Part shown: one piece after another, positions 16,174 through 24,166 of the stretch | Numbering within the stretch: the first letter of the stretch is position 1 | Layout: every line of letters starts with the position of its first letter | NCBI RefSeq assembly: GCF_002224485.1 | Contig: NZ_CP022463.1 | Coordinates: 3,355,816 to 3,419,815, forward strand | From: Sinomonas sp. R1AF57 | GTDB taxonomy: Bacteria; Actinomycetota; Actinomycetes; Actinomycetales; Micrococcaceae | Direction: 5' to 3' | Length of the DNA stretch: 64,000 nucleotides | Translations under genes and position numbers: made by a program | Notes under the pieces: generated by a model | The model's input: only the letters and a program-made list of their open reading frames with translations | The model's database searches: none | Told to the model about the DNA's origin: nothing

Positions 16174-17176
16174 ACGAGTCCGCGCCCATGCCGGCGACCC
16201 GCCGCTTGGGCCTGAAGATCAGGCTCATGACGTAGACGAGGGTCAGCAGGATCGCGAGCGCTGTCAGGTAGATGTCCGTGTTGTGCGCCTGCGGCAGGAC
16301 CGGTGTGCCCGAGATGAGCACCGCAACCAGGAACAGCACGGGGAGGAAGGCATTGCCGCCGAAGATGTCGCTGACCGCCAGCTTGTAGTCGCCCTGCTTC
16401 ACGGAGGCCAGGCCGGTCGAGATCTCGGGCAGGGACGTTGCCAGGGCAAGGATGGTCGCGCCGAAGAGGACCCCGGAGAGGCCGATGTGGCCGGCAATCT
16501 CGTCGCCGCTGCGCTCCAGAGCCACGCCTGCGACCAGGGTCGCCACGGCCGCTACCGAGAAGATGAGTATCGCCCGGCCCGTGCTGGTCTTCGTTCCCCG
16601 ACTGCCGTCGGCGGGATCCTTGCTGTGCCCCCGCGGCTTGTCCTGCGCACCGGGGGCGTTGCCCTGCTCGTGCCACGGCAGGCCCTTCTGTGCCCGCCGC
16701 ACGGCGAGGAGCCCCACGACCCATACCGCCGTGATCAGGACGGCCGCTGGCGTCAGGCGGAAGGCCACGAGGCCGGCGGGCATCTGGCTCCCGGCGATGA
16801 CGACCCCGAGGACGCCCACCACGGTAACCGCCTCGATGACGAGGGTGAGGGAGGACGCTCGGTACATCAAGGGGTCGCCCCGTCTGGTCCCGAAGGCGTC
16901 AAGAGCCACGAGGACGACGGTCTGGATCGCGATGCCGCCGAGGATGTTGCCCACCGCGACCCCGACGTTGCCGGACACGGCCGCGCTGACGGTGATGGCG
17001 ATCTCAGGGAGATTGGTTGCGACGGCCAGGAGGATCAAACCTCCGAGGGCGGATCCGAGGTGGAGCCTCACATCGAGGATGTCGGTCTGCTTGGAGAGCT
17101 GGATGCCTGCCAGCCAGATCACGGCGGCGGCAGCGACGAAGAGCAGCAGCAACGCCCAGAGGGGCCAGGACGACAT
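16112..17176 (-). CDS. Sodium/calcium exchanger-family (CaCA) antiporter
   Basis: A 354-residue membrane protein with the two inverted alpha-repeats of CaCA antiporters. The first is GGLILLAVATNLPEIAITV followed by VGNILGGIAIQT; the second is GATILALATSLPEISTGL followed by VSDIFGGNAFLP. A hydrophilic loop of about 45 residues joins the halves. It would exchange Ca2+ (or another cation) for Na+ or H+. The ATG at 17176 follows AAAGGAGA. A MarR gene diverges from it across a 98-base region holding a perfect 9-1-9 palindrome, so expression is probably repressed by that MarR protein. Confidence 0.9.
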   Translation of the reverse strand: MSSWPLWALLLLFVAAAAVIWLAGIQLSKQTDILDVRLHLGSALGGLILLAVATNLPEIAITVSAAVSGNVGVAVGNILGGIAIQTVVLVALDAFGTRRGDPLMYRASSLTLVIEAVTVVGVLGVVIAGSQMPAGLVAFRLTPAAVLITAVWVVGLLAVRRAQKGLPWHEQGNAPGAQDKPRGHSKDPADGSRGTKTSTGRAILIFSVAAVATLVAGVALERSGDEIAGHIGLSGVLFGATILALATSLPEISTGLASVKQGDYKLAVSDIFGGNAFLPVLFLVAVLISGTPVLPQAHNTDIYLTALAILLTLVYVMSLIFRPKRRVAGMGADSFIVLVLYLLGVAGLFAVASG

Positions 17177-17227
17177 GGGCGAATCTCCTTTCTTGAGAGG
17201 ATGGGACGATCACACCGACCCAGAAGC

Positions 17228-17246
17228 TTCCGCAAACTTTGCGGAA
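17228..17246. promoter_or_regulatory. Perfect MarR-type operator between antiporter and marR genes
   Basis: TTCCGCAAACTTTGCGGAA is a perfect 9-1-9 palindrome. A possible plus-strand -35 (TTGCGG, 17239) lies in its right arm, with GATACT (17263) as -10 18 bases on. Transcription would then start at or just before the marR ATG. Confidence 0.75.
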
Positions 17247-17274
17247 TCGCAACGGGTCAACGGATACTGGGAGC

Positions 17275-17760
17275 ATGGACAAGACCGGGGGCGTGGGGAG
17301 AGCCGAGCAGGTGGACGCTGTCCTGCGCGCAGCGGATGTCCTGCTGAGGGTGGTTGCGGCATCCGTGGCTGAGGTCGAGGATGTGGTCACCACCCCGCAG
17401 CTGCGGGTCCTCGTGCTCCTCGCCCTCCATGGGCCCCAGAATCTGGGCGCGGTGGCCCGGGAACTCGGAGTGCATGCGTCCAACGCGACGCGCACCTGTG
17501 ACCGACTCGTCGTCGCCGGCCTGGTGAGCCGGCGGGACGATCCCTCTGACAGGCGCTTCCTCCAGCTGGACCTCACCCCCGAGGGGAAGGAACTTGTCGA
17601 GACGGTGTTCGAGCACCGCCGCCAGGCCATCGCCGAGGTTATCGGGCGGATGCCCAAGGATTCGCGGAACGAGGTCGCGGCGGCGATGGCGTCGTTCGCC
17701 GACGCCGCAGGCGGGTCCGGCACCGAGGACGGACGCTTCACGCTCGGCCTCAGCGGCTGA
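17275..17760 (+). CDS. MarR-family transcriptional regulator
   Basis: A 161-residue MarR protein. The winged helix reads TTPQLRVLVLLALHGPQNLGAVARELGVHASNATRTCDRLVVAGLVSRRDDPSDRRFLQLDLTPEG in pieces, with the wing DPSDRR intact. The ATG at 17275 is chosen because a TTG at 17239 would lie inside the operator. No ribosome site is clear, and the predicted transcript may be leaderless. It diverges from the Ca2+/Na+ antiporter and most likely represses it and itself. Confidence 0.88.
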   Translation: MDKTGGVGRAEQVDAVLRAADVLLRVVAASVAEVEDVVTTPQLRVLVLLALHGPQNLGAVARELGVHASNATRTCDRLVVAGLVSRRDDPSDRRFLQLDLTPEGKELVETVFEHRRQAIAEVIGRMPKDSRNEVAAAMASFADAAGGSGTEDGRFTLGLSG

Positions 17761-17783
17761 CCGGCCGCGCGGGGTGTCCGCGG

Positions 17784-18746
17784 TCATCGCCTCCCACCCG
17801 AGGGCCGCGGCTCGATGCCCCAGACGGCGGTGTGCGACTCCCCCGGCCCGAGCTCGATGAGGCCCTCGCCCGAATTGAAGGCGTCGGGCGCGCAGGTCAT
17901 CGGCTCCACGCCGAGCCCTGTGCGCCTGCGGTCCTCCTGGGGCAGGGTGTCCCCGGTGAAGATCTCGAAGTAGGGGTAGGCCTCGTCGGCCCACAGCGCC
18001 GCGGCCCGGGTTCCGTCGCGGCCCTCGAGGTGGACCCGGGCGCGGCCGTCGTCGTCCCGGGCCAGCTCGGTGTAGGTGACGTCGATCCGGCGGTCGCCGA
18101 GCACCGTCATCTCGCGCAGGTCGTAGGCGGTGCCGTCCACGCGGCGTCGTCCGGTGGGGATCCCCTGGTCGTCGACGGGCAGGTAGACGCCGCCGGGGAC
18201 CTGCACCCGCGCCGGGTCGATGGACGGCGTGCCCGCGGTAAGGTACGGATGCGCGCCGGTCCCGTACGGGCAGGGGTCCGCGCTCCGGTTCACCGCCGTG
18301 GTCCTCACCGAGAGGCCGGAATCATCGAGCTGGTACTCGATCCGGCACTCGAGCACCCACGGCCACCCCTGGCAGGCGTGCTGCGTGTGGACGAAGCTGG
18401 CAGCGCTCGCGCTGAGCTGCTCGAGCCGCCAGTTCGCCCAGCGGGTCAGGCCGTGGATCGCCCCGCCCTTCTCCGGCTCGGTCAGCGCGAGCTGCTCGGT
18501 GCGCCCGCCCCAGCTGTACCGCCCCTGACGGATGCGATTGGGCCAAGGGATGAGCGACTGGCCGCGGGCCCCGGTGCACACCTCATCCTCGGTGTAGCCG
18601 TCCAGGACGTCTCGGCCCTCGCACTCGAAGCGGCGGAGCGAGGCCCCCACTTCGGTGATGGCTGCAGAGCAGCCGGCGTGCGCAAGGGTGACCTGACGGC
18701 CCGACGGCAGGTGGCGCTCGTCAGCCCTTCCGGGAGTCAAATCCAT
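17784..18746 (-). CDS. Aldose 1-epimerase (galactose mutarotase) family protein
   Basis: A 320-residue mutarotase-fold protein. Recognisable elements are LIPWPNRIRQGRYSWGG, GAIHGLTRWANW (first catalytic-site histidine), GTGAHPYL (second catalytic histidine) and C-terminal GLGVEPMTCAPDAFN with the catalytic glutamate. It interconverts anomers of hexoses or a phosphorylated sugar. The ATG at 18746 follows GAGGAAAGGG on the minus strand. Upstream sits an inverted repeat ATGCAA-N12-TTGCAT that may bind a sugar-responsive regulator. It converges on marR. Confidence 0.85.
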   Translation of the reverse strand: MDLTPGRADERHLPSGRQVTLAHAGCSAAITEVGASLRRFECEGRDVLDGYTEDEVCTGARGQSLIPWPNRIRQGRYSWGGRTEQLALTEPEKGGAIHGLTRWANWRLEQLSASAASFVHTQHACQGWPWVLECRIEYQLDDSGLSVRTTAVNRSADPCPYGTGAHPYLTAGTPSIDPARVQVPGGVYLPVDDQGIPTGRRRVDGTAYDLREMTVLGDRRIDVTYTELARDDDGRARVHLEGRDGTRAAALWADEAYPYFEIFTGDTLPQEDRRRTGLGVEPMTCAPDAFNSGEGLIELGPGESHTAVWGIEPRPSGGRR

Positions 18747-18769
18747 CGCGTGTCCCTTTCCTCGCATGC

Positions 18770-18793
18770 ATGCAAAAATCGCAATGGTTGCAT
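18770..18793. promoter_or_regulatory. Inverted repeat in the epimerase/protease divergent region
   Basis: ATGCAA (18770-18775) and TTGCAT (18788-18793) are separated by 12 bases within an AT-rich island of the 105-base divergent promoter. The left side also reads GCATGCATGC. Confidence 0.35.
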
Positions 18794-18851
18794 ACCCGCA
18801 AAAGACGTGGGAAAACAATCAGTGAGGGGCTGCCAGCGAAGGGAGAATCCG

Positions 18852-19958
18852 ATGAGGACCACACGCGCACAGCGACTCTGGAGGGGCCTTCTGGTCGCCA
18901 CGGCGTCCGCCGCGCTCGCTGCGTGCACGGCGTCGGGCGGCACGGCGCCGGGCGGCACGGCGGGGGCGAGCGGCGCTCCCGCGACCGGGCCGGCCGGGGC
19001 GCCGTCGTCGGCCGGGCCGTCCGGTGCCACCGGCGGCGGGGGCCTCGCCGCGGTGCCCGGCGTCGTGAAGGAGATCGAGCCCTCGGTGGTCACCGTGAAG
19101 ACCCCGCTCGGGCTCGGCAGCGGCGTCGTCTACCACAGCGACGGCGCGCTCGTGACCGATGCACACGTGGTCGAAGACCAGCAGAAACGCCCCTACAAGA
19201 CCGTGCAGGTCCAGTTCGCCGATGGGTCGCAGGCGCCTGCCGACGTGGCCGGCGTGGACGACGTCACCGACGTCGCCGTGCTCAAAGTCAGCCGCGATGG
19301 GCTCCCCGCTCCCAGGTACGCCACGGGGGCGCCGGACGTCGGCTCGCTCACCGTCGTGATCGGCAGTCCGCTCGGCCTCGACGAGACCGTCACCGCGGGC
19401 ATCGTCTCGGCGCTCCACCGGAACATGCCGCCTTCCACGGAATCACCCCATGGGGCGATCGACCTCCTCCAGACCGACGCGCCCATCTCCCCCGGCAACT
19501 CGGGCGGCGCGGTCGCGGACGCGAACGGCCAGATCATCGGGCTCTCCGAGGCCTACCTGCCGCCGAGCTCGGGCGCGGTCGCCATCGGCTTCGTCACCCC
19601 TGCCAGCACCGTGACCTCCGTGGCCGACCAGCTGCTGGCCAACGGCACGGTCAAGCACGCGGCCCTCGGCATCGTTCCCGCCGACATCACCGCCCAGACC
19701 GCGCAGCGGTTCGGACTGGCCACCACCGAGGGCGCCCTCGTCATCGACGTGAACGCGCAGGGGCCGGCCGACAAGGCCGGGATGAAGCCGGGGGACATCA
19801 TCACCGACTTCGCCGGCGCCAAGGTCAAGGACGTCACCGACCTCCTGGCAGCCCTGCGGAAGCAGGACCCCGGCCAGACCGTGACCGCCACCGTCCGGCG
19901 CGGCGACAGCACCCAAAACCTGAAGGTCACCCTTGGCGACCTCGGGCAGCAGAAGTGA
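18852..19958 (+). CDS. HtrA/DegP-like serine protease, lipoprotein
   Basis: A 368-residue exported protease. A lipobox (ALAAC, cysteine 25) predicts lipid anchoring to the outer face of the membrane, followed by a Gly/Ala/Pro/Ser linker to about residue 65. The trypsin-like domain has His105 (TDAHVVE), Asp140 (VTDVAVL) and Ser217 (SPGNSGGAV). A PDZ domain (LGIVPADIT ... GPADKAGMKPGDIITDFAG) ends the protein. It would degrade misfolded envelope proteins. The ATG at 18852 follows AAGGGAGA. Confidence 0.92.
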   Translation: MRTTRAQRLWRGLLVATASAALAACTASGGTAPGGTAGASGAPATGPAGAPSSAGPSGATGGGGLAAVPGVVKEIEPSVVTVKTPLGLGSGVVYHSDGALVTDAHVVEDQQKRPYKTVQVQFADGSQAPADVAGVDDVTDVAVLKVSRDGLPAPRYATGAPDVGSLTVVIGSPLGLDETVTAGIVSALHRNMPPSTESPHGAIDLLQTDAPISPGNSGGAVADANGQIIGLSEAYLPPSSGAVAIGFVTPASTVTSVADQLLANGTVKHAALGIVPADITAQTAQRFGLATTEGALVIDVNAQGPADKAGMKPGDIITDFAGAKVKDVTDLLAALRKQDPGQTVTATVRRGDSTQNLKVTLGDLGQQK

Positions 19959-20027
19959 GCGGAGCGGGTAGGCTCGCGTGCGACCAACGCATGCGCAGCG
20001 CGCATATCAGTGAGGGTGAGGAGTCCC

Positions 20028-20588
20028 GTGGACCTGCTGGCCGGACTGAGCCGCGACGATCTGCGCACCTGGTGTTGGCTCCTGCCCATCGCCTTCGCGC
20101 TGGCGGCAGGCTTCTGGCGCCCGCGCCGGTTCCATTGGACGGCACTGGGGGCCGTCCTGCTCTTCGCCGCCCTCAGCGCCGGCACCGGGGTCTACGTCCT
20201 GAACCACTTCAGCGACCCACGCTGGGCCACCGGGGGTGAGCAGCCGCTGACGGCGCCGTCGTTCTCCGGGACGCCCATCGCGGGGCAGTTCCTGGGCCCT
20301 CTGGACTCTGCGCTGAACGGCGTGGTCGGCGGCGTGAACGAGTTCCTGGCGCTCAGGCAGGCCCTTCCCGTGGCCATGGACTTCTTCACCGCGTCTGGCT
20401 GGGCCCTGCTGGCGTCGTTCCCGCTCGCGATTCTCGCCGCGAGCGTGACGTACGGTCAGGCGCGGCGCCGGAGGGCTGAGTTCGAGGAATACCGCGCGAC
20501 GGTGGACCAGCTCAACGACGAGCTTGCGCAGGTCAAGCGGCAGCTTCCGCCAGCCGGGCCACCGCAGCCACACGACGCCTCATCGTGA
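20028..20588 (+). CDS. Membrane protein of unknown function with C-terminal coiled coil
   Basis: A 186-residue protein not recognised as a known family. It has two N-terminal transmembrane helices (about residues 15-55), an extracytoplasmic loop, a third helix around residues 125-145 (WALLASFPLAILAASVTYG) and a charged coiled coil (RRRRAEFEEYRATVDQLNDELAQVKRQL). GTG at 20028 is preferred for its GAGGAG site; GTG at 20010 is an alternative. It lies just before the iron permease-like gene and may be co-transcribed with it. Confidence 0.65.
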   Translation: MDLLAGLSRDDLRTWCWLLPIAFALAAGFWRPRRFHWTALGAVLLFAALSAGTGVYVLNHFSDPRWATGGEQPLTAPSFSGTPIAGQFLGPLDSALNGVVGGVNEFLALRQALPVAMDFFTASGWALLASFPLAILAASVTYGQARRRRAEFEEYRATVDQLNDELAQVKRQLPPAGPPQPHDASS

Positions 20589-20620
20589 GGCATCCGCCCT
20601 TGATCGGGCAGGATGTGGCC

Positions 20621-21007
20621 ATGGACAGCGAGACGACACACCGCCAGGACTTCTTCACACGGTTCGCGACCCGGACCTCCAAGGTGCTCGGGCATCCCTG
20701 GGTCTTCTCGGCCGCGATCGCCATCCTCGTCCTCTGGGGCTTCTCGGGGCCGTTCCTCGGCTTCTCCGACACCTGGCAGCTGGTCATCAACACCGGCACG
20801 ACGATCGTGACGTTCCTGATGGTGTTCATCATCCAGAACACCCAGAACCGGGATTCCGCGGCGCTGCACATCAAGCTCGATGCGGTGATGCGGGAACTGC
20901 AGATCACCAACTCGAGGCTCTACGAGGCCGAGGAGGAGGGCGAGAAGGAACTCGAGCGGGAGCGCCACCGCCTCGAGCACGAGGCCGGCGACACGGGCGG
21001 CTCGTAG
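20621..21007 (+). CDS. Low-affinity iron permease-family small membrane protein
   Basis: A 128-residue protein with two transmembrane helices. The family signature GFSDTWQLVINTGTTIVTFLMVFIIQNTQNRD spans about residues 50-80, followed by the characteristic ALHIKLDAVMREL. Fungal Fet4 carries iron; the role of short bacterial forms is unproven. The ATG at 20621 follows GGCAGGA; a GTG at 20585 would overlap the previous gene's end. The C-terminus is a Glu-rich coiled coil. Confidence 0.82.
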   Translation: MDSETTHRQDFFTRFATRTSKVLGHPWVFSAAIAILVLWGFSGPFLGFSDTWQLVINTGTTIVTFLMVFIIQNTQNRDSAALHIKLDAVMRELQITNSRLYEAEEEGEKELERERHRLEHEAGDTGGS

Positions 21008-21034
21008 CAGCCGCGCGGGGAAGCGGAGGATGTC

Positions 21035-21115
21035 GTGGACAAGGGCGTGCTCGTGGACCCGCAGGGGCTCGAGGCGACCGTCGCGGCGATCCGAACGGCA
21101 CTCGGCGCAGAGTAG
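21035..21115 (+). pseudogene. Possible 3' gene fragment
   Basis: The frame DVVDKGVLVDPQGLEATVAAIRTALGAE ends at TAG 21113-21115. It reads like the C-terminal end of a larger enzyme, with protein-like composition and GC-rich third positions, but has no body upstream. Parent family not identified. Confidence 0.2.
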
Positions 21116-21155
21116 CAGGGCGGGCGGTACGGCCGGGCCGACAGGTACCGGGGCG

Positions 21156-21935
21156 TCAGCCCTGGAGGCCGACGGCGAGCCTCGCCTCGATCGCGGCGGC
21201 GGTGTCCCGCAGCGCGTTGACGATGTCCGGCATCGCCGGGCGCTTGAAGCGCGAGGCGGGGATCGCCGTCGTGATCGCCGCGACGGGCTCCCCGGCGGGG
21301 TCGTGGATGGCGACGCCGAGGCCGACCACCCCCGACTCGGTCTCCTCGAAGTTGGTGCCGAAGCCGGCCCGGCGCACGTCCGCCATGGACTTCTTGAGCC
21401 GACCGATGGTGGCGATGGGGCTCGTGGGCCAGGGCGGCAGGCCGTTGCGGTAGATCTCCTCGAGCTCCGGGTTGCTCAGCTCGGCGAGGATCGCCTTCCC
21501 TCCCGCGGAGGCGAAGGCCGGCATCTGGTCGCCCCGCCGGGCGGTGACGCGCAGGACGGCGTCGGCCTCCACGCCGTCGACGAACATGATGTTCCCGCCG
21601 CGGCGGACCATGAGCTGGACCGTCTCGCCCAGCCGTTCGGCGAGTTCGTTCAGCGGGCCCTCGGCGGCGCGGCGCAGCTGGGCCAGTGAGGCGCCGTGGG
21701 CCCGGTCGGGGACGAGCGCGGGGCCGACCCGGTAGCGGCGGTCGCCCGTGCGGGCGGCGAAGTTCCGCAGGACGAAGGTGGCGAGCATCCGGTGCGCCGT
21801 CGAGGGAGCGATCCCGAGCGCCTCCGAGGTCTCCTTGACCGACAGCGACCCGTGCTCGCGCAGCAGCTCCACCAGCCGGAGCGTGCGGTCCACGGATTCG
21901 ATCGGGCTCGCTTCTCCCCCGCTGCCCTCAGCCAT
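21156..21935 (-). CDS. IclR-family transcriptional regulator
   Basis: A 259-residue IclR protein: winged helix (GSLSVKETSEALGIAPSTAHRMLATFVL) and effector domain (GETVQLMVRRGGNIMFVDGVEADAVLRVTARRGDQMPAFASAGGKAILAEL, then GVVGLGVAIHDPAGEPVAAITTAIP). The start is uncertain. ATG at 21935 sits right after GGTGAGG with little spacing, and ATG at 21980 is an alternative. It diverges from a YciI gene across about 140 bases and may control it or the lig operon beyond. Confidence 0.85.
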   Translation of the reverse strand: MAEGSGGEASPIESVDRTLRLVELLREHGSLSVKETSEALGIAPSTAHRMLATFVLRNFAARTGDRRYRVGPALVPDRAHGASLAQLRRAAEGPLNELAERLGETVQLMVRRGGNIMFVDGVEADAVLRVTARRGDQMPAFASAGGKAILAELSNPELEEIYRNGLPPWPTSPIATIGRLKKSMADVRRAGFGTNFEETESGVVGLGVAIHDPAGEPVAAITTAIPASRFKRPAMPDIVNALRDTAAAIEARLAVGLQG

Positions 21936-22078
21936 CCTCACCCCGTCCCGCGCCCGCACTGTGCGGCCGCTCCGGTCCATTCTCGCAAGGGTGTTGAGCC
22001 GGACGCCGCATCCGGGACACGATGGCCTCACGGGGGTGAGGACGAGCCTCCGTGCCGCGACGAAGGAGTGCGACACGA

Positions 22079-22420
22079 ATGACGAAGTACCTGATCTCGT
22101 TTCCGAGCGCTGCCATGGTCGTTCCTGCCGGCGAGCTCGAGTCCGTGGCGGCGGCGGCCCACGCCGTGGTCCAGGAGGCGAAGGACGCCGGCGTCTGGGT
22201 GTTCGGCGGCGGCATCGACGAGAGCGTCCCGCCGGTCATGGTCGACGCCGACGGTGCTGTGCGCGAGGGCACCTACCCGCAGACGGCGCAGCTCGAGGGC
22301 GGCTACTCGGTGCTGGAGCTGCCCTCACACGATGCGGCCCGGGAGTGGGCCGCGAAGATTGCCGCCGCCTGCCGCTGCGCCCAGGAGGTGCGCGCCTTCC
22401 AGTACGACCCGGCCAGCTGA
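22079..22420 (+). CDS. YciI-family (YCII-domain) protein
   Basis: A 113-residue protein of the dimeric ferredoxin-like YCII fold, the subgroup found beside ECF sigma factors (MTKYLISFPSAAMVVP, GVWVFGGGIDESVPPVMVDADG, QLEGGYSVLELPSHDAAREWAAKIAAACR). Function is unknown; some members catalyse small eliminations or isomerisations. The ATG at 22079 follows AAGGAG at a slightly long spacing. A strong hairpin ends the transcript. Confidence 0.82.
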   Translation: MTKYLISFPSAAMVVPAGELESVAAAAHAVVQEAKDAGVWVFGGGIDESVPPVMVDADGAVREGTYPQTAQLEGGYSVLELPSHDAAREWAAKIAAACRCAQEVRAFQYDPAS

Positions 22421-22440
22421 CTCCGGACCCGCTGACGCCG

Positions 22441-22486
22441 CAGGCGAGCAGCAGCCCGACCGCAGTACGGGGGTGCTGCTCGCCTG
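22441..22486. terminator. Bidirectional hairpin terminator of yciI and the lig operon
   Basis: CAGGCGAGCAGCA (22441-22453) pairs perfectly with TGCTGCTCGCCTG (22474-22486) around a 20-base loop, between two convergent stop codons. Confidence 0.75.
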
Positions 22487-22490
22487 AGCG

Positions 22491-23195
22491 CTAGAAGCCG
22501 GCAGGGGCGAAGCTGTGCTCCGCCACGATCGGTGCCGCTTCCTCCGAGGTGAAGAACCGAAGTACCTCGAGCGCTGCAGCGCGGTCGTCCGCCGCGGCCG
22601 CGACCGCTCCGGCGAAGACGGTGTCGATCGCGCAGTCCGGTGGCAGGACGCCGAGGATCCGGATGCCCGGCTGCCCCACGAGCTCGCTGAGCTGCTGGAA
22701 GCCCAGGTCGACCTCGCCCTCGGCGAGCGAGCGCGCCACCGGAATGCCCGGGCGCGCCTGGACCATCCGCTGGCCCAGCTCGTCGCCGAGCCCCCAGCCG
22801 TCGATCATCTTCACGAGCGCGACGCCGCTGGGCCCGGTCGAGTAGCCGATGCGGCCGGCCTCCTGCAGGGCGGCCCGGAGGCCCGCGGCGTCCGGGAACG
22901 CGTGGCCGCCGTCGTGGGCGGCAGGCTCCTCGGACTCGGAGGGAACGGCGACCGCGACCTGCGACAGCATGAGCGGCGTGACCGAATCCGCCACGACGTG
23001 GCCGTCGTCGGCGAGCCGGCGCAGCGCGCCCTCGGCGAGGAACACCAGGTCAAGCTTCTCGCCGTCTGCGACGCGCTTCGCCGCGTCGACGCCGCCGACC
23101 GACTCGAGCTCCACCTCGGGCAGGCCGGCCCTGACGGCGGCTGCCGCCAGGTCGGTGAGGACGTGGCGGGTCGCCATCGAGGAGATCCCCCTCAT
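22491..23195 (-). CDS. ModA-like substrate-binding-fold protein without signal peptide
   Basis: A 234-residue periplasmic-binding-fold protein resembling molybdate-binding proteins (LDLVFLAEGALRRLADDGHVV, SQVAVAVP, GIPVARSLAEGEVDLGFQQLSEL, VLPPDCAIDTVFAGAVAA). It has no signal peptide or lipobox, so it is predicted cytoplasmic. It is the last gene of the lig operon; its ATG overlaps the stop of the reductase gene by four bases, so the two are translationally coupled. It may bind a pathway intermediate as a sensor or enzyme. Its role is unknown. Confidence 0.75.
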   Translation of the reverse strand: MRGISSMATRHVLTDLAAAAVRAGLPEVELESVGGVDAAKRVADGEKLDLVFLAEGALRRLADDGHVVADSVTPLMLSQVAVAVPSESEEPAAHDGGHAFPDAAGLRAALQEAGRIGYSTGPSGVALVKMIDGWGLGDELGQRMVQARPGIPVARSLAEGEVDLGFQQLSELVGQPGIRILGVLPPDCAIDTVFAGAVAAAADDRAAALEVLRFFTSEEAAPIVAEHSFAPAGF

Positions 23196-24166
23196 GCGGC
23201 GTCCTCGAAGGACTCGGCGTCGACCTCGCGCGACGCGGCGGGCGCATAGCGCGGGCCGGACACGGTGGAGGTTCCGATGAGCTCGCCCGCGCGGGCGAGC
23301 AGCCCGGCGTCGACCGTGAGGTCCACGGCCGCCTGGTTCTCGCGGAGGTGGTCCAGCCGGGTCGTCCCCGGGATCGGGACCACGTGGTCTCCGCGGGAGA
23401 GCACCCACGCGAGCGCGAGCTGGCCCGGGGTGCAGCCTGCCTCCTGCGCCAGCGCCCGCCACTGGGGCAGCAGCGACGCGTTGGCGGCCCAGTGCTCCGG
23501 CTGGAAGCGGGGCATGTTCCGGCGGATGTCCTTCGGCGCGAACTCCGCCGGGTCGTCGAAGCCGTCGCTGAGGAAGCCGCGCGCGAGCGGCGAGAAGGCC
23601 ACGAGTGCGACCCCGCTCTCGCGGGTCGCCTCGAGCATGCCGAGCTCGGGGTTGCGGCTCCACAGCGAGTACTCGTTCTGCACCGCCGCGATCGGAGCGA
23701 CGGCCTGCGCCTCGCGCAGGCGCGGCACCGACACCTCGGAGAGCCCGATGGCGCCGATCTTGCCGGCTGCCACCATCTCGGCCAGCGCACCGACGCTCTC
23801 GCCGATCGGCACCTGCTTGTCCCACCGGTGCAGGTAGTACAGGTCGATGTGCTCGACACCGAGGCGCCCGAGCGATGCGTCGACCTGCGCACGCAGCGTC
23901 TCGGGGCGCCCGTCGATGACCTTGACGCCGTCGACCATCGCCATGCCGCACTTGCTGGCCAGCACGACCTCGTCGCGGCGCCCGGCGATCGCCTGCCCGA
24001 CCAGTTCCTCGTTGCGGCCGCCGCCATAGAGCGTGGCGGTGTCGAGCATCCGCACGCCCTCATCGAGCGCTGAGCGCAGGAACGCCAGACCGTCCTCGAC
24101 CGACGGCGGAACCCCGTAGGCGTGGCTCAGCGACATGCAGCCGAGGCCGATCTTCGGCAGGATCAC
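23192..24166 (-). CDS. Aldo/keto reductase, lig operon member
   Basis: A 324-residue TIM-barrel NADPH-dependent oxidoreductase. The catalytic tetrad is complete: Asp42, Tyr47, Lys72 and His113 (DLYYLHRWD). The cofactor-binding end reads VVPIPGTTRLDHLRENQAA. The GTG start at 24166 overlaps the ligC stop by four bases. Known protocatechuate 4,5-cleavage pathways need no such reductase, so it may reduce a side aldehyde such as a muconate semialdehyde, or an entry substrate. That is inference from operon position. Confidence 0.88.
   Translation of the reverse strand: MILPKIGLGCMSLSHAYGVPPSVEDGLAFLRSALDEGVRMLDTATLYGGGRNEELVGQAIAGRRDEVVLASKCGMAMVDGVKVIDGRPETLRAQVDASLGRLGVEHIDLYYLHRWDKQVPIGESVGALAEMVAAGKIGAIGLSEVSVPRLREAQAVAPIAAVQNEYSLWSRNPELGMLEATRESGVALVAFSPLARGFLSDGFDDPAEFAPKDIRRNMPRFQPEHWAANASLLPQWRALAQEAGCTPGQLALAWVLSRGDHVVPIPGTTRLDHLRENQAAVDLTVDAGLLARAGELIGTSTVSGPRYAPAASREVDAESFEDAA

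Noticed and set aside
17832-18851. Long N-terminal extension of the HtrA-like protease
   Set aside because: It would run antisense through the epimerase gene. The signal peptide and ribosome site place the start at 18852.
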